Origin: Tetracladium setigerum
Lineage: Eukaryota; Ascomycota; Leotiomycetes; Helotiales
DNA length: 64,000 nt
Direction: 5' to 3'
Assembly (NCBI GenBank): GCA_031472005.1
Contig: PZJY01000002.1
Span: forward strand, 3,224,001 to 3,288,000
Shown here: piece by piece, positions 33,689 to 46,586 of the stretch
Layout of the letters: the number at the start of each line of letters is the position of its first letter
Position numbering within the stretch: position 1 is the stretch's first letter
Position numbers and translations under genes: made by a program
Notes under the pieces: generated by a model
What the model was told of the DNA's origin: nothing
Database searches by the model: none
What the model saw: the letters and a program-made list of their open reading frames with translations, nothing else

Positions 33689-35136
33689 ATGGATATCAAG
33701 GAGATAGTAAACTCGAAGGGAGTCAAAGTGTCAGCAGCGGTAGCAGCAGCAGCACATAGCACTGCGCAAGACCTCCACCTTTTACAATCCATCTCGCAAT
33801 CGAACAACATGCCCATGTCCGACACTGGCTCAGAGCGTGGGACTTCCCCCACGGCTCAGAACATTCTCGATATTCAGCCCCTCGATACAACCACCTGGGT
33901 GGAATGAATGGCGGCCCAGGCGACATGCGCTATCCATCACCCACCGCGATGCAAAGCCCTCTCCCAATGTTGCAACAGCCTTATCGACATGAGAACAACT
34001 TCAACAGTGGTATGATGCAGCTTCAACCACCACGTCCTGCAGAACAGCAAAAGGCATTCCCATGCAGCACCTGCGGCAAAGGTTTTGCGAGGAGAAGTGA
34101 TCTGGCTAGACACGGTATGTGTATGATATTTCTGGCTGTCTGTTGACGTACTGATTGGTATTTAGAGCGTATTCACAGTGGCATTCGGCCCCACGTCTGT
34201 GATCATCCTGGCTGTGGAAAGCAATTCATTCAACGTTCTGCCTTGACAGTTCACATGAGAGTCCACACAGGCGAGAAGCCTCATATGTGCGAACGTTGCA
34301 GCAAGGTATGCGATAGACCCAAAACATTAAGTCTGACAGCAACTGACAATCTTTAGCCCTTTAGTGATTCTAGTTCCCTTGCTAGACATCGGAGAATTCA
34401 CTCTGGTAAACGACCGTACAAGTGCCCATATGCCGATTGCCAGAAGACTTTCACCCGTCGCACCACCCTCACCAGACATCAAAACCACCACACCGGAACC
34501 GTTGAAGAAGCTGCCGCTGCCACTGCCGCAGTTTTAGCCACTCGAGCAGGCAGCAGTCGGGGCGGGCGACGCTCTGATGGCGAGTCTTATACTGGATCCC
34601 CTATCTCAACTCCATCCCCAGGCCAGAGACATATGACTGCATCGCCGAACTCCGAGCTTGCACCAATGAGCGGAATGCCCCGTCATCCAGCTGAATATCA
34701 GTATGGCAACATGAACAATAGTTCTTTGCCAACCCATCTTCGAGGCGAATATCATGTTACAAACCAGGCCCCCCCCACCACGGCGACCTTCTCAAATGGT
34801 ATGAGACCCACATCTCACCCAACTGGTTATGCTCCACCACCGTCCATCCTCGAACCACCGGCGAATATGGAACAACGCCAATCCGGAAGTGCAAGCGGCA
34901 GTCCTCACATGAGCCATGCTAGTTGGAACTCGCCATCTCCGAATATGCAATCGCCACCTCCCGCCAACTTCGCGTATCCTGATCCAGATCCATACGGTGG
35001 CCAGATGGGCATGAACCAGCAACATATGTTCTATCAGAACTCTAATATGCGTCGACCCCAAAGCACCGAGCCAGATCAATACGACATGAAGCCAAGAATG
35101 AACAGTGGCAATGAGATGTGGACCGCCGCACAATAA
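33689..35136 (+). CDS. C2H2 zinc-finger transcription factor, four fingers (one apparent lost base)
   Basis: Nuclear DNA-binding regulator; target unknown. Exons 33689-34114, 34166-34305 and 34357-35136. Four consecutive fingers: FPCSTCGKGF...H-x3-H (split by intron 1 after LARH), HVCDHPGCGKQF, HMCERCSKPF and YKCPYADCQKTF, linked by TGEKP/SGKRP. An Ala-rich stretch follows, then a Pro/Ser/Gln/Met-rich tail. The N-terminal part MDIKEIVNSKG...DTGSERGTSP is in one frame and HGSEHSRYSAPRYNHLGGMNGGPGDM in the -1 frame. The C run at 33846-33850 has five C where six would join them and would also make exon 1 end in the phase that intron 1 needs. With that base the protein is 448 aa. Conserved among filamentous ascomycetes; I do not assign a symbol. 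Confidence 0.9.
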
Positions 35137-36110
35137 GCGAACTCCCATCAGATGATCGTCGGTGCCTTGGCTCTGTTCTTCTACACTCGTCTTCCCTTCT
35201 ATCTTGAACAATCGAGTTTGATACCCTGTATACTTTCACAAAATTACTTGCCACTCGGCTCTTCCCATTTGCGTTTCCTTTGTTTGCGACGAAACTAAAT
35301 ACTGGCATTGCATACATACATCTCATATGGGCCACTTTGGTCTTCAAAAACGGCGTTCTTCACTCTTCCTTTTACTACAATCACCTTTTCCTTTGTTCTC
35401 CTTTGCTCTTGAGCGGGTTGGCTGCACAATTAGACTTGAACTTTTTTGAGGATGCTGCATGAGGAATGAGGGTGATTAGCGCAAGACTATGATGCTTACG
35501 ATATGCCGCCAGATGGGCTGCTTCTGTAGAGTGGTTCGATAGGAGGCATGGCAAACAGAATTTGCTTGGTTTTGCTGAATATCGTTTCTATAATTGCTTG
35601 TTTTTCTTAGATTACTCGACTATCGGTAGCTAAACATCCTCTTCCAAAGGAGCTTTGCTACTAAACAATGCATTTATGATACACGAGACTCCTGTTCTTG
35701 ATTTGTGATCTTGGGAACTAAAGGGCGAGAAATCAAACGAGAAGCGGAGCTACCGCTGTCTCCTCCAGCACGATCACGCTGGATACATCGATGCTAAACG
35801 GAACGTCTTTGGGTATTGTCTATGTTTCCAGCATGGGTTATCAGCTTTTGACATTGAAAACAGTGTACGAGCAATGTTGTTCCTCTACCGCCCTGGCTAC
35901 TCTCTTTGGCCTCAGTTATGTTTCTCTAAATCGTAACCAAATAACTCTGCAGTTATGGAAGATTTTATCAATGGCAATAGCAATGCCTAAGTAGGTACTC
36001 AAGTCACACAATTTTCGATGCCTTACAATCTTAAAAATACCTAACTTTCCCACTTATCATACTTCCCCATTCTCTTCCTACCTAATCTCACCCACTAGGA
36101 AGGCATCTAT
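35137..36110. other. Intergenic, 3' region of C2H2 gene and of FrnE-like gene
   Basis: About 970 bp between convergent genes, AT/T-rich. No coding signal recognised. Confidence 0.45.
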
Positions 36111-36983
36111 CTACGCGCTCTCAGCCTTCTTAATCCTCTCAAACAAGCCCAAAAACACACTCGAATCCTGCGCACCACCAACCTCAAACTTGCCCTGCAC
36201 GGTAAAGTTCGGCACGCCGCTAATCTGATTCCTCTGCGCGGCCGCGACCTCTCGATCGACCTCTGGCCCGCCACGATCACTTGCCAACCACTCCTTCACT
36301 TCCTTCTCATCCAGTCCAGCTTTGACGCCTGCGGCGCTGATGACGGCGTGAGAGGTGATGTCGCCCTCGTTTTCGAAGTAGGCTGAGAAGAGCTCCTCTA
36401 CTACGCGCGTTTGCATCTCTGGCGATTTGGTCTTGCCGAGTTGGATGAGGCGGTGACTGTCGCGTGTGTTGCCGGTTTTACCTCCCTATGAATTCGAACG
36501 TTAGTAATGTGGTCATGATGGGATGGGGAGGGGTGAGATGGTAGAATGGGTTGGGCGTGACAACAAAGAACATACATATTTGAAGTTGATTCCTGCTTCG
36601 CGGCCAATTTGTGACAGACGTTCATGCATCATTTTTACCCTTCCCTCTCCGAATTTGGCAATGTACCAGTCATTCTTGTCGATTCCTGTTTTTTGGGAGG
36701 TTAGCTGCTTATTGCTGCTGCTGGTGATTTTGGCTGCCCGTATCCTTTTCCTCGGAGCAGTTTCAAGATGGGGAAGTTGAAGCCGATGATGGATATGTAC
36801 AAACTCACCAGTTTTTGGAGCACCCGGATTTAAGTAGAAAGGCAACCAAGTAGTACTGAACTCATCATTGGAATCCGGATTTCGCTCCTTATAGATCTTA
36901 ATGGCCTGGTCCAGCTTCTGCTTGCCAACATAACACCACGGACAGACAGTATCGCTCACAATCTCAATATTGAATTTCGTCAT
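36111..36983 (-). CDS. DsbA/FrnE-like thioredoxin-fold oxidoreductase
   Basis: DsbA-family (2-hydroxychromene-2-carboxylate isomerase/FrnE clade) protein; the exact substrate is unknown. Exons 36983-36809, 36685-36576 and 36485-36111 give 219 aa, the usual FrnE length. The start at 36983 (MTKFNIEIVSDTVCPWCYVG) fits homologues better than the upstream in-frame ATG at 37007. The active-site CPWC is at residues 14-17; the cis-Pro loop ISGVPNFTV lies near residue 185. No signal peptide, so probably cytosolic. The two small introns keep frame across NPGAPKTG|IDKNDW and INFKY|GGKTGNT. Confidence 0.9.
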
Positions 36984-37713
36984 TTTGCGAAGGGAGGGAC
37001 GGAACATAAAGATTGAAAAGAGTCAATAATGAACAAGGAAAGGGAAGTACCTATGTCATGGTGGAAACGCAGGCACGAGTCTGGGGCACATCGGCGGGTT
37101 ATATATAGGTAGCCAACCTGCTTTGGGAAGGTTTCGATATGCGAAGTCCGAGATTCACAAACGACCAGAAGATGAGGGGCAGAGAAGACAAAGGAAGGGA
37201 AAAATACGGGGATGGAAATGGAAGATTAGTAAACATGGCACAATTGTGGGTGCCGGAGAGGTCGCGGTGGGATAGTGGAAATGCTGGTCGCCTGCAAGGC
37301 CAAGGATTTAAGAATGTTTAAATATTAGTGATCCACCGTGCCGGTGGATGGGCTAAAGAGGTGGTGTGGTGTGACTCGTGGAAAGTCCAGCAGCCAAGAC
37401 ATATTGTGATGGGAATCGTTCGAATAGTATAACCTCACGTCCGAAAATTTGCGGTGCAGTGGGAAGAGTGTGCCTTCTTCAAGGCCCCTTGTTGTCAGAT
37501 TTGTGGTTGTATTAGAGTGAATTCTGACCTGTAAAATCCAAATATGCAGCACCGGAACTGTTTCGAGTGCAGTGTCCCCCCAACGCCGTCGCTAATGTAT
37601 CCCATTGATGTTGCTTTTCTCACCCACCTTAAGGTCTGAAATGTGTTGCCCGTCAACAAAACGCCGTAACCGCCGTGCCGGCAAGGTCCATCCTTCCCGA
37701 TGCCCCAGATGCC
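36984..37713. other. Intergenic, FrnE-like promoter and TFIIE-beta 3' region
   Basis: About 730 bp. The part next to 36984 should be the FrnE-like promoter; the part next to 37713 the TFIIE-beta 3' UTR. No other gene seen. Confidence 0.4.
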
Positions 37714-38610
37714 TCATCGCTTCAGATGAGAGTAATCCTTGAGAAGATGCTGCATGTGTGTGTTTGTAGTCTTACCGCCTGCTCTAGGCTTGCGCTTCTT
37801 CTTCTCCTTGTTGCCTTTCACGACCTTGATACGCTTGCTGGGATCTTCACTTGCAGGCTTCTGGCCAGCCTCTTGAAGCTTTCGAACGAGATCATCGACG
37901 TTGGGAAGTTCGGTCTTGTGCCACATTGCCTGGAATTCAACATCGATTGGATGGAACAAGGTTGGGTCGTCACTCCAGACCATCTTAGCCTGATTATCTT
38001 TTTTGGTTCTAGAGACCAGGATTTTGTGGTCCTTTTCCAGATCATTGATGGCCTCCTCGACTTCTGGCCAGCCGTCCTTAAGTTCCTTCACCTTGACTCC
38101 TTGGGCGTCTGGTCGATTCTGTAGATATGCGACGAGATCCGTCCTATTTCGGACATTGATGAGAGGTCGGAACTCGTAGACACCAGAATCCCAGTCTGTA
38201 GATTGCGGATCAGGCGTATATGAGACTCGGGTATGGCTCTTGAGAATGCGCGCGACAGTATGCGCCCCCTTGCCTGTGCCTGGAATGCTCAGGTATTGTA
38301 GGATTTGTAGAAAGGTTTTGGGTTCGTCCTTCTTCTTCAAGAAGTCGAGGACGTATTGGACCTGAGTGAAGGAATCTGTGCCATATCCTGTAGCTGCAGG
38401 CTGGGAGTAGACGATATTTGGTGCGACCTCTCTCTTGCGCTTGTTTTCACTCTTGGCCTCTGGCTTGGAGCTGGTCGAGGCATTCGAAGGGGCAGGAGAA
38501 GGTGCCGAAGCTGGGACTGGAGCAGCGAGCGAGCGCTTGTTCTGTACCTTGGGCGCAACGGACTGAACAGTGGCCCTGAAAGCATCCTGCTGCTTCTGGA
38601 GGTAGGACAT
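37714..38610 (-). CDS. TFA2: Transcription initiation factor IIE subunit beta
   Basis: Small subunit of TFIIE, which joins the RNA polymerase II preinitiation complex and recruits TFIIH. Single exon, 298 aa. After a Ser/Ala/Pro-rich N-terminus and a basic NKRKRE patch comes the TFIIE-beta winged helix (DSFTQVQYVLDFLKKKDEPK onward), a second winged-helix region containing YEFRPLINVRNRTDLVAYL, and a very basic C-terminus (KEKKKRKPRAGGKTTNTH, then KDYSH). It is divergent from MLP1. Confidence 0.93.
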   Translation of the reverse strand: MSYLQKQQDAFRATVQSVAPKVQNKRSLAAPVPASAPSPAPSNASTSSKPEAKSENKRKREVAPNIVYSQPAATGYGTDSFTQVQYVLDFLKKKDEPKTFLQILQYLSIPGTGKGAHTVARILKSHTRVSYTPDPQSTDWDSGVYEFRPLINVRNRTDLVAYLQNRPDAQGVKVKELKDGWPEVEEAINDLEKDHKILVSRTKKDNQAKMVWSDDPTLFHPIDVEFQAMWHKTELPNVDDLVRKLQEAGQKPASEDPSKRIKVVKGNKEKKKRKPRAGGKTTNTHMQHLLKDYSHLKR

Positions 38611-39228
38611 AATCTCGGCGGATGCTCGATTCGAGAGAGGATTGACGAGAGGAAGGGAGGATGTCGTGCGAGATAGATTTGGGGAGGAAGTATTGTACAG
38701 GCAGGTCTGGTGGAGCTGCGTCAGACAGACCTGGTTTTGGGATATTTGATGTGACGTGGAATGGAAATAAAGGAAATAAGAGAGAAGTAAAAGGAAAGTC
38801 GACTGTTAGATGGTAATTTGAATGAAGGAGGAGCTAGTGAACAGACTGCAGCCTCTCTATTCACACTTGGGCGCTAGTATACTTGGCGCCAAGACACAAG
38901 CTCCCCAAGATTGTTTGTTCGCAGCTTCGGCTTGGGAATCAAAGAATATGAAGAAGTGACCCGGCACGCTCAACCACGACAGCCTCCTGTGAATCATTGC
39001 GCGAATCGAGCTGCGCACATAGTTAGTCTCTAGGGAATGCGCTAGGCCTCGAAACGCTCATTCGAGAGCTTCCTGATACTATTTTCCGGGGTTGTCAACA
39101 ACATCAGCAACGCTTTCGCAACGCGTTAACTTTCATTCTACCAACCAACCTCAAAACCTCGAGCACGCCAACTCCACAACCACATTCCGCGATCTAAGAT
39201 CTGCCTGGATGATCATATTCACGTAGAG
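38611..39228. promoter_or_regulatory. Divergent promoter, TFIIE-beta / MLP1
   Basis: 618 bp between divergent starts. One ACGCGT (MCB-type) hexamer is at 39121-39126, about 100 bp before the MLP1 start; a single hexamer may be chance. Confidence 0.4.
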
Positions 39229-42200
39229 ATGGCTGCGGCAGTACTGGATGTCGACTACCTGTCGGCTTACCTGAACGTACCGCAACAAACACTGAACACT
39301 ACGATCGATGCCCCAACCGCAGAGCTCATCAACGCAGTTCTTGCCGCCGTCACAGCAAAGGCGCGTGAACACGATGAGTTAGCTGCAGATAAGTTGAGGG
39401 TCGATATTGAGCTGGAGAACGCTGTCAGAAGCTCCGAGACTCGTATCGATGGCCTCAAAGCTACGATCGAGAAGGCACATAAGGCAGTCGAAGAAGTGCG
39501 GACACAGCTGCGAGATGAAGGTAATCCGCTATTTCTATCCTCTACGGCCATCAAGCTAACAACCCAAAGAAAATGCTAGGGCCGCTCTTGAAACAGAGCT
39601 GCAGATTCTGAAATCCAATTCCTCGACCTCGACATCAGATGTAGAAACACTCAAGGCCCGAATTGCATCTCTCGAATCCGCCAACCGTGATACTATCGCA
39701 TTGCTCGAGTCGAAGACTACCGCGAACGACAACCTTGCACAAGACCTGCAAAAGCAGCACCAAAAAGGTCTAGAGCTCAGTCAGCAAATCACAACACTGC
39801 AGCAATCCGTTCAAAACGCTACGTCTGCAGCATCGAGCGCAAAGTTCAGAGAGCAATCTCTCAAACAGGAAGTTGAATTGGCGAAACGAAGTGGCGAATG
39901 GTTCGAGAATGAGTTGAAGACAAAGAACGCCGAGGCTGTCAAGTTCAGAAAGGAAAAGAGTGCTAGAATTTCGGAGCTCCAGCGTCTCAATGAAGATGCC
40001 AATTCCAACCTTGAAGCTATGAAGAGGACGGAGCAAATTTTAAGATCCAGACTTGACGAATTGCAAAAGAAGGCCGAGGATTCGCTTGCTAAAGTACAAC
40101 AACTCCAAGAGGCTGCTGCAAAGAGCGAGGAGGGGTTCCGTCAAGAATTAGAAAGCTCGAGTCGACTCGCTGAATTGCAAGCTCAACAGACGGAAACTCA
40201 TCGCAACAGGTTGAAGGAAGTTGAAGCGGGTCTTGAGAAGGCTAAAGACGAAGCAGCTGAGGAGGTCGGACGAAGTCGACAAGAAGTTGAGGCAGAGAGG
40301 CAAGAGCGTGAGCAAGCAGAACACCGAGTTGCAGAGCTAGAGGCAGAGGTAGATCGTCTAGAGGCCTTGGTTACGGCCCCCCGTTCCGTTCCAGGAACGC
40401 CTCGTCAAGGCCTTAACGGTTCAATGTTTGGACGCTCCGGATCACCAGCGCAGTTTGCAACTCCAGGCTCTGTTCGTAGCAAATCTGCTATCACAGCAAC
40501 TCAAGCTATCGATGAACTGTACAAGGTCAAGGGCCAATTGGCCACGGAGAGACGAAGAGGCGATCGACTAGCTGCCGAGATGGAGGAAATGATGCAAGGA
40601 CTGGAAGCAAAGCAGCCTGAATTCGAAGAGTTGCAATCCGAGTACTCGCGTATTCAACGAGAACTTGTCGACATGTCAAAATCTGTGGATCACACCAGTA
40701 AGGAACGAGATCGCGCTAAGAAGGATGCTAGGAGAGCCGAAAGCGAAGCATCTACTGCCCGTGCTGAATCAAATATCCTTCAACAGCAGCTTCGGGATCT
40801 CAGTGCTCAAATTAAATTGTTGTTATTTGATTTGAATGCCAGGGAGAAGGGACTTGAAAATTTGAGTGCAACGGAACGATCAGAATTGGAACGACTTGCT
40901 CGAGGCGAGGTCGCCGAGGAATCCTTGGAAGGTATGACGGACACAGATCGACTCATCAGCCAACGTCTAACGGTATTCCGAAATATAAGCGAGCTTCAAG
41001 AGAAGAACCAAGAGCTGTTGAGAATCACAAGGCATCTTGGCGCGCAAATGGAGAGCGAGGAAGCTCTGGCCGCCAAAGACCAAGCCAAGAAGGATCATGC
41101 ACTCGTGATTGATCTCCAATCAAAGATTGATTTCTACCAGGATGAAATCAAGAATGTGACTACTCGTAGTGAAAGTTACGTTAAGGAGAGAGACATGTTC
41201 CGTCGGATGCTTCAACACCGTGGTCCGCTACCACCGGGATCTGATCTTGCGTCCCTTTTCGCTCAGTCTGTAGATGGTAGCCAGGCCGGTGTTCTCAACA
41301 CAATTGAACAAGGAGCAAACTATCCTACTCTATTACGCGAGCTGCAAACTCACTTCGATCAATATCGCGATGAGCAAGTTATTGACCGCCGTACCATGAA
41401 GGAACAAACGGAAAGGTTGTCCTCTGAAAAGGGCGCACTCCAAGCAGAAGTAGCAAAAGTCACAAGTCAACTCACTCATGCTTCCGAACGCTACGAAATG
41501 TTGCATACCAATTACACTATGCTTCAAAATGAGAATACAGAGTTGCAGAAGCGGTCACAAATTCTTTCCGAGGCTGCTGCGAGACAGGACTTGCGAACCC
41601 AGCAGGTTGCTGAGGATCTCATCGAGGCCAAAGGTAGCGTCGAGAGCATGCGGAACGAGAACGCAAATCTGAAGGCGGAAAAGAAGCTGTGGAAAGATAT
41701 TCAGGATCGTCTCAGCCAGGACAATGAGAGCTTGATGAACGAGCGCCTACGACTAAACAATCTTGTCGCCAATCAACAGACATTACAGAATGAGCGAGAG
41801 TTGTCTGAATCCGAGTCGAGACGACGTCTACAGGGGCAAGTAGAATCACTGGAAAGCGAATTGGCATCTACCAAGCGTAAACTTGCTGATGAGGTGGACG
41901 ATAACAAGAAAGCACAGCTGCGAAAGGAGTATGATTTGCAACAGAACCAAAAGCGAATTGACGATCTCGCAGCAAGCTTAGGTCAAGTCCGAGAGGAATT
42001 GGTAGCTGCGAAAACAACTCGCGATCACCTACAGTCACGAGTCGACGATCTCACGATTGAGCTGAAGAGCGCAGAGGAGCGAGTAGTCGTCCTGCAACCA
42101 CGCCCTACACCCAGATCCACAACGAGTGCCGTAGAGAATGGCACACAGCAAGACGATGTTCTTTCCAAGGAGCAAGAGCTAGCCATCGAAGTATCAGAGC

Positions 42201-45200
42201 TGAAGAGAGATCTGGAACTTGTAAAGTCTGAATTGGAAAGCGCCAAGGCCCAAATGGAGCAGTACAAGGCTATCAGCCAATCTTCAGAGGAGGAACTTCA
42301 AAGCCTTAATGCTACGCAAGACGAATACCGCGAAGAGATGGACCGAATCATCGAAGAGAAGGATTCCAAGATTCGGGAAATCCAACAAAGAGCAGATGAT
42401 ATTGCATCGGAGCTCACGAACACAAATAACGAGCTTACCGCCCTGCGAAATCAACAAGGAGAGGTTGCGAGGCAGGCTGAGGAAGGAAAGTCAATTCTGG
42501 AAGCTGAGATCTCAAGACTGAAGGATGAGGACGAGAGACATTCTACAGCTGCGCTATTCCATCAACAGGATCTTCGCGCTCAGGCTGCCATTGCCACCAA
42601 AGCACAACAAGACTACGAAAATGAGCTTGTCAAACACGCCGAAGCCGCAAAATTGCTCCAAAACCTCAGAGCAGAGCATAACCAATTGAAGACGGAAACT
42701 GCGTCACTCAAGACTGATGCTGAATCGTCTCGGGTTGCTCTAAGTCAGAGTCAGACCTCTTGGAAGAACGTCGTGAACAATTCGAGCTGGAAATCAAGGA
42801 GCTTAGAACTCGACGCGACGATGCCAATGCTCAAAACAAGCTTCTGCATCAACAACTCGAGAATGTTAGTTCGCAAATCGCAGATCTTCAACAAAGTCGT
42901 GCAAGCCTGGCAAGCCCCTCCGAAAATGGAGCTCCTGGGCCGGAGATTGCAGGTGATCGCAATATTGATGGTCTACGCGAACTTAATACGTTCCTCCGAC
43001 GCGAGAAGGAGATCGTTGAAGTACAGTATGAGCTTAAAGTTCAGGAAGCCAAGCGTCTCCAGCAACAGCTTGAGTATGCTCAATCGCAACTTGACGAAAG
43101 CCGACTCAAATTGGAGCAAGAGCGCCGTTCACACGCAGATAGTGGCCGAAGTAATGTCGCTCACCAGGATCTTATGGAGAAGTTGAATGAGCTCAACCTG
43201 TTCCGCGAAAGCAGCATCACCTTGAGGAACGAAGCTCGGCAAGCTCAGATTCAGCTCGCTGAAAAAACAAAGCGTGTAGAGGAGCTTGTGGAACAGATCC
43301 AGCCTTTAGAAACGAAGATTAGGGAATTGGAACATGGGAAGGAAACGACGGAGGGCGAGATGCAATTACTTCAAGCCGATCGTGACCGATGGCAAAAGCG
43401 GACGCAGGATATCATCTCTAAGTACGATCGCATCGACCCTGCGGAGATGGAACAACTTAAAGAGACCATCGAAACTCTACGAACTGAGCGTGACTCGTTG
43501 GTCGCAGAGCAGCAACCACTCCAAGAGAAGGTACAAGGCTTTGAGACCGAGAAAGCTACCTGGCAGTCCTCTCGAGCGAAAATCGTCGACCAAGCCAAGG
43601 AGAGAAATCGTATTCAATTGATCCAGATCAAGGACAGAACAGCCGAAAGAGATGCCGCGACTCAAGAGAAGGAAGTCCTTGAGCAGCAACTTTCTGGACT
43701 CCAACAACAATTGGAGACTGCGGTTCAGGAACAACAGGCCGCGGAACAACAACTCACTTCACTTGGAAATGAATTGGCAAGTGTGAAGGCCGAAAGAGAT
43801 GAGGCATTGGCGGCGTCAGCGAAAGACCCCGCGCTAGCGCCTCAAGCTGCGTCAATTGTTAACCAGATTGATGAATCTCAATTGCTCCTGCTACGTACGG
43901 AACGAGACGAGGCCATTGAACAAAAGCAATCTTTACATGCACAGCTAGAGGATTTCCAGAAACAACTCGAGAAAGCTTTCGCTGAGAGAGACGCCGCCGT
44001 GGCTGATGCAGCTGATGCTCGGGCGCAACTTGCAGCCCAACCAGTCAATGCTTCAGCTGACGATGGTCAAGAAGAAGGACAAGTGGATGAGACACCTAGA
44101 ATAGGGCTTTCAGATGCAGCACGGCAAGCACTAGAACAGCGTGTTGCTGAAGCTGAGGCCAAGGCAAAGGAGCAGGAAGAGAAGGCTAGCAAGATAGAGG
44201 CCGATGTCGAGGCGACCATTAAGACCCGGTCTGAGAAAATGAAGGCAGCCTTGAACAAGAAACTCATTGAATCGAGGGAGACACAAAAGACAGAAGTCCG
44301 TGCCGAGCTCGAGGCCGATTACAACTTGAAATTGGAGCAGGAGAGACAAATCTTGGCTGCAGAGTTTAGATCGATGAAACCACCGGCACCAACACCAATT
44401 ATCACGGAAGCCAAACCAAGTGAAGAAGTCGTTCAAGCCCCACCTCTTACTCCATCAACACAACAACAACTGCCTGCAGGGACACCTGATGCTTCAACGT
44501 GGACGGATGCTCAGGTCCGCGATTTCCTCTCGACAAATCCGACAGTCAAAAGTATCTTGAGTAACAACATCAAAAAGAAGATCGAGCAGGAAACGGAAAA
44601 GCTCAAGCAAGAGCAAGAGAAAATTATCGCAGAGAAAATTGCCGAGGCGCAAGAGAAAGCGGAAATTTTGAAAAATCAGGCTGTCGCACTCGAGACCAAG
44701 AAGTCGGCGCTGAAAATCTCCCTGCTGGACAATAAATCTAGATTGGCTCTTGGAAAAGTTGACCTTGTCCAAGCTGCTGCGAAGGAAACACCACAAAAAC
44801 CAGTGGTAGAGGTTTGGGAACTCGTTTCTGTATTTAAGCTTCCTCCTGTGGTGCCCGCAACGCCTGCAAAACCCGGTATGTTATGATGAACCGACTTTCC
44901 TTCTTTATTTTTGCTGACAATATTATAGGACCACAAGTCAATTCGACGAACGGGACACCAGCTGCACCAAAGCCAAGCGAAGTAAAAGTCGAAGCCTCGA
45001 AACTTCCGATGCAAGTGCCTTCCAAGCACCAGCTCAAGAAACTCCGGCTCAGAACTCCCCTGCATCAACAACCGCAATTCCTGCTGTTCCCACAAACAAT
45101 CTTCCATTCGTAAGTCATTCCAAGCTTGATTGCCCTGATAAGTTAACTAAGATATATTAGGTTCCTCAACCTGGGAACAACGGAATTCGACCATCGGGAA

Positions 45201-45466
45201 TTCCCATGGCGCGGGGTGGGCTGTCAAACAACAATAATAACAACAATCGAGGGCGGGGTGGACCAAGTCAAATCTACCAACCCAATCGAGGTGGTCAACA
45301 AGGTGGAAGAGGTAGAGGTGGGAATCAACCGAGAGGTGGGCTAAACGCGGATGCTCCAGCATATACCCCGGCTGGTCCAGCTGGTCAGAAGCGTCCACGT
45401 GAGGATGGTTCAATGGGAGGTCCTCATGGAAATAATGGGAAGCGGCCTAGAGGTGGTGGTCATTAA
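39229..45466 (+). CDS. MLP1: Nuclear pore basket protein MLP1/TPR (two apparent lost bases)
   Basis: Filament-forming nucleoporin of the nuclear basket, involved in mRNA quality control and chromatin tethering. Exons 39229-39520, 39570-44875, 44929-45109 and 45161-45466, about 2028 aa when two frame breaks are mended. Nearly all of exon 2 is heptad-rich coiled coil (Glu/Gln/Lys/Leu), as in TPR. The C-terminus is disordered and ends in an Asn/Gly/Arg region (NRGRGG, GGRGRGGNQPRGG) and a basic KRPRGGGH. Frame change 1: TSW in one frame and EERREQFELEIKEL in the next, at 42761-42765 (GG where GGG is needed). Frame change 2: EASK in one frame and SDASAFQAPAQETPAQ in the next, at 45000-45007. Both are single missing bases in sequence; no intron fits either. 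Confidence 0.9.
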
Positions 45467-45633
45467 GAAGAACTGGATGTATGATATATCGCATGCTTCA
45501 CGGCCTGGACGGCTTTCATTTGTTGCGATGGGATGGAGTTATCAGGGCAATTTGCATATGTATCACAAATAGCGTTGCTATGGCAGGAGGGTGGTCACAA
45601 AATAGATATTGCTTGTTCACTACAGCTTGTGCT

Positions 45634-46255
45634 TTATTGAAACTTTGCTAAATTACTGGGTATCAATTTTCGGAGCACTTCAACCTGTCTCGCAACCATT
45701 TTTAGCTTCATATCCTCAACGCCACTCCTATCTACCCTCCGTAGGCCATGCCCGTAGACAATAGTAAAGTCTGGAAGAATCTCTCCTGGAGCAACCTCAC
45801 AGAGAGCACCAATCTTGCAATGCTGCTAGAAGTTAGAGTAGAGTAGAAGGGATCATGGCCAAGAGAGCGATTTCAAATACCTTTCCAACGATAGCCCCCT
45901 TTCCAATCCTCGCATTAACCTCGATAACACTCCCCTCTCCAACTCTCTTTGCCTCCACCACAGCTCCAACCTCTATTACAACACCATTCTCAACTATGAC
46001 GCCCTCCTTCTGATTCTCCCCAGGTGCACTTTGCAGGCCGATTTGACATCGCTCGCTGATGATGCACGTGCTTCCCACGGTCAACGGTGCATATGTTGAA
46101 ATGAGTTTGGTTCTGGGGTGTACGACAGTGTTGGAATTGATAGTGATGAGGTTCGTTCCCGACATAGATGCGTTGTCTGCTATGATGACGCTCGAGGAAA
46201 GAGAAGTTGGTGTTTTGGGACCGGACGGCATGGTGGAGGCGCGTTTTGACGACAT
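45634..46255 (-). CDS. Dynactin subunit 6 (p27), left-handed beta-helix protein
   Basis: Pointed-end subunit of dynactin, the dynein activator. Exons 46255-45881 and 45825-45634, 188 aa. Hexapeptide-type repeats (VVHPRTKL, CIISERCQIG, VVIEVGAVVEAKRVGEGSVIEVNARIGKGAIVG, HCKIGALCEVAPGE) form the left-handed beta-helix; the protein ends in a short helix (VARQVEVLRKLIPSNLAKFQ). The start MSSKRAST could instead be the second Met at 46231. It is divergent from NDUFV1. Confidence 0.9.
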
Positions 46256-46586
46256 TGTCGAATAATTGTTTGATTGTTTTTAAAGAACCGGGGTACTGTT
46301 ATATAGAAGAGCATGAATCTCTTCTCGAATGAGATGATAATTGCTTGTATAATTGCTTGTTGTCCGTTCTCTGTCACTCTGTTGTGGTGTTGTTTTGGCA
46401 ACATCTCGCCGTTTGATAACTTGGCATCCCGAAATCCTGCTTAGTAAGGTTGGCCAATCAAATCGTCTGTATTTGTGCTTCGAGCTTCAATGATCATTAG
46501 ATTTCCCTCAACAGCAGCATCAAGGCCGACGACCTCTCCCTTCCTTTCACCACATATCGCTCAATTGAGCACAACCACATACCACT
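46256..46586. promoter_or_regulatory. Divergent promoter, dynactin p27 / NDUFV1
   Basis: 331 bp between divergent starts. No specific element recognised. Confidence 0.4.
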
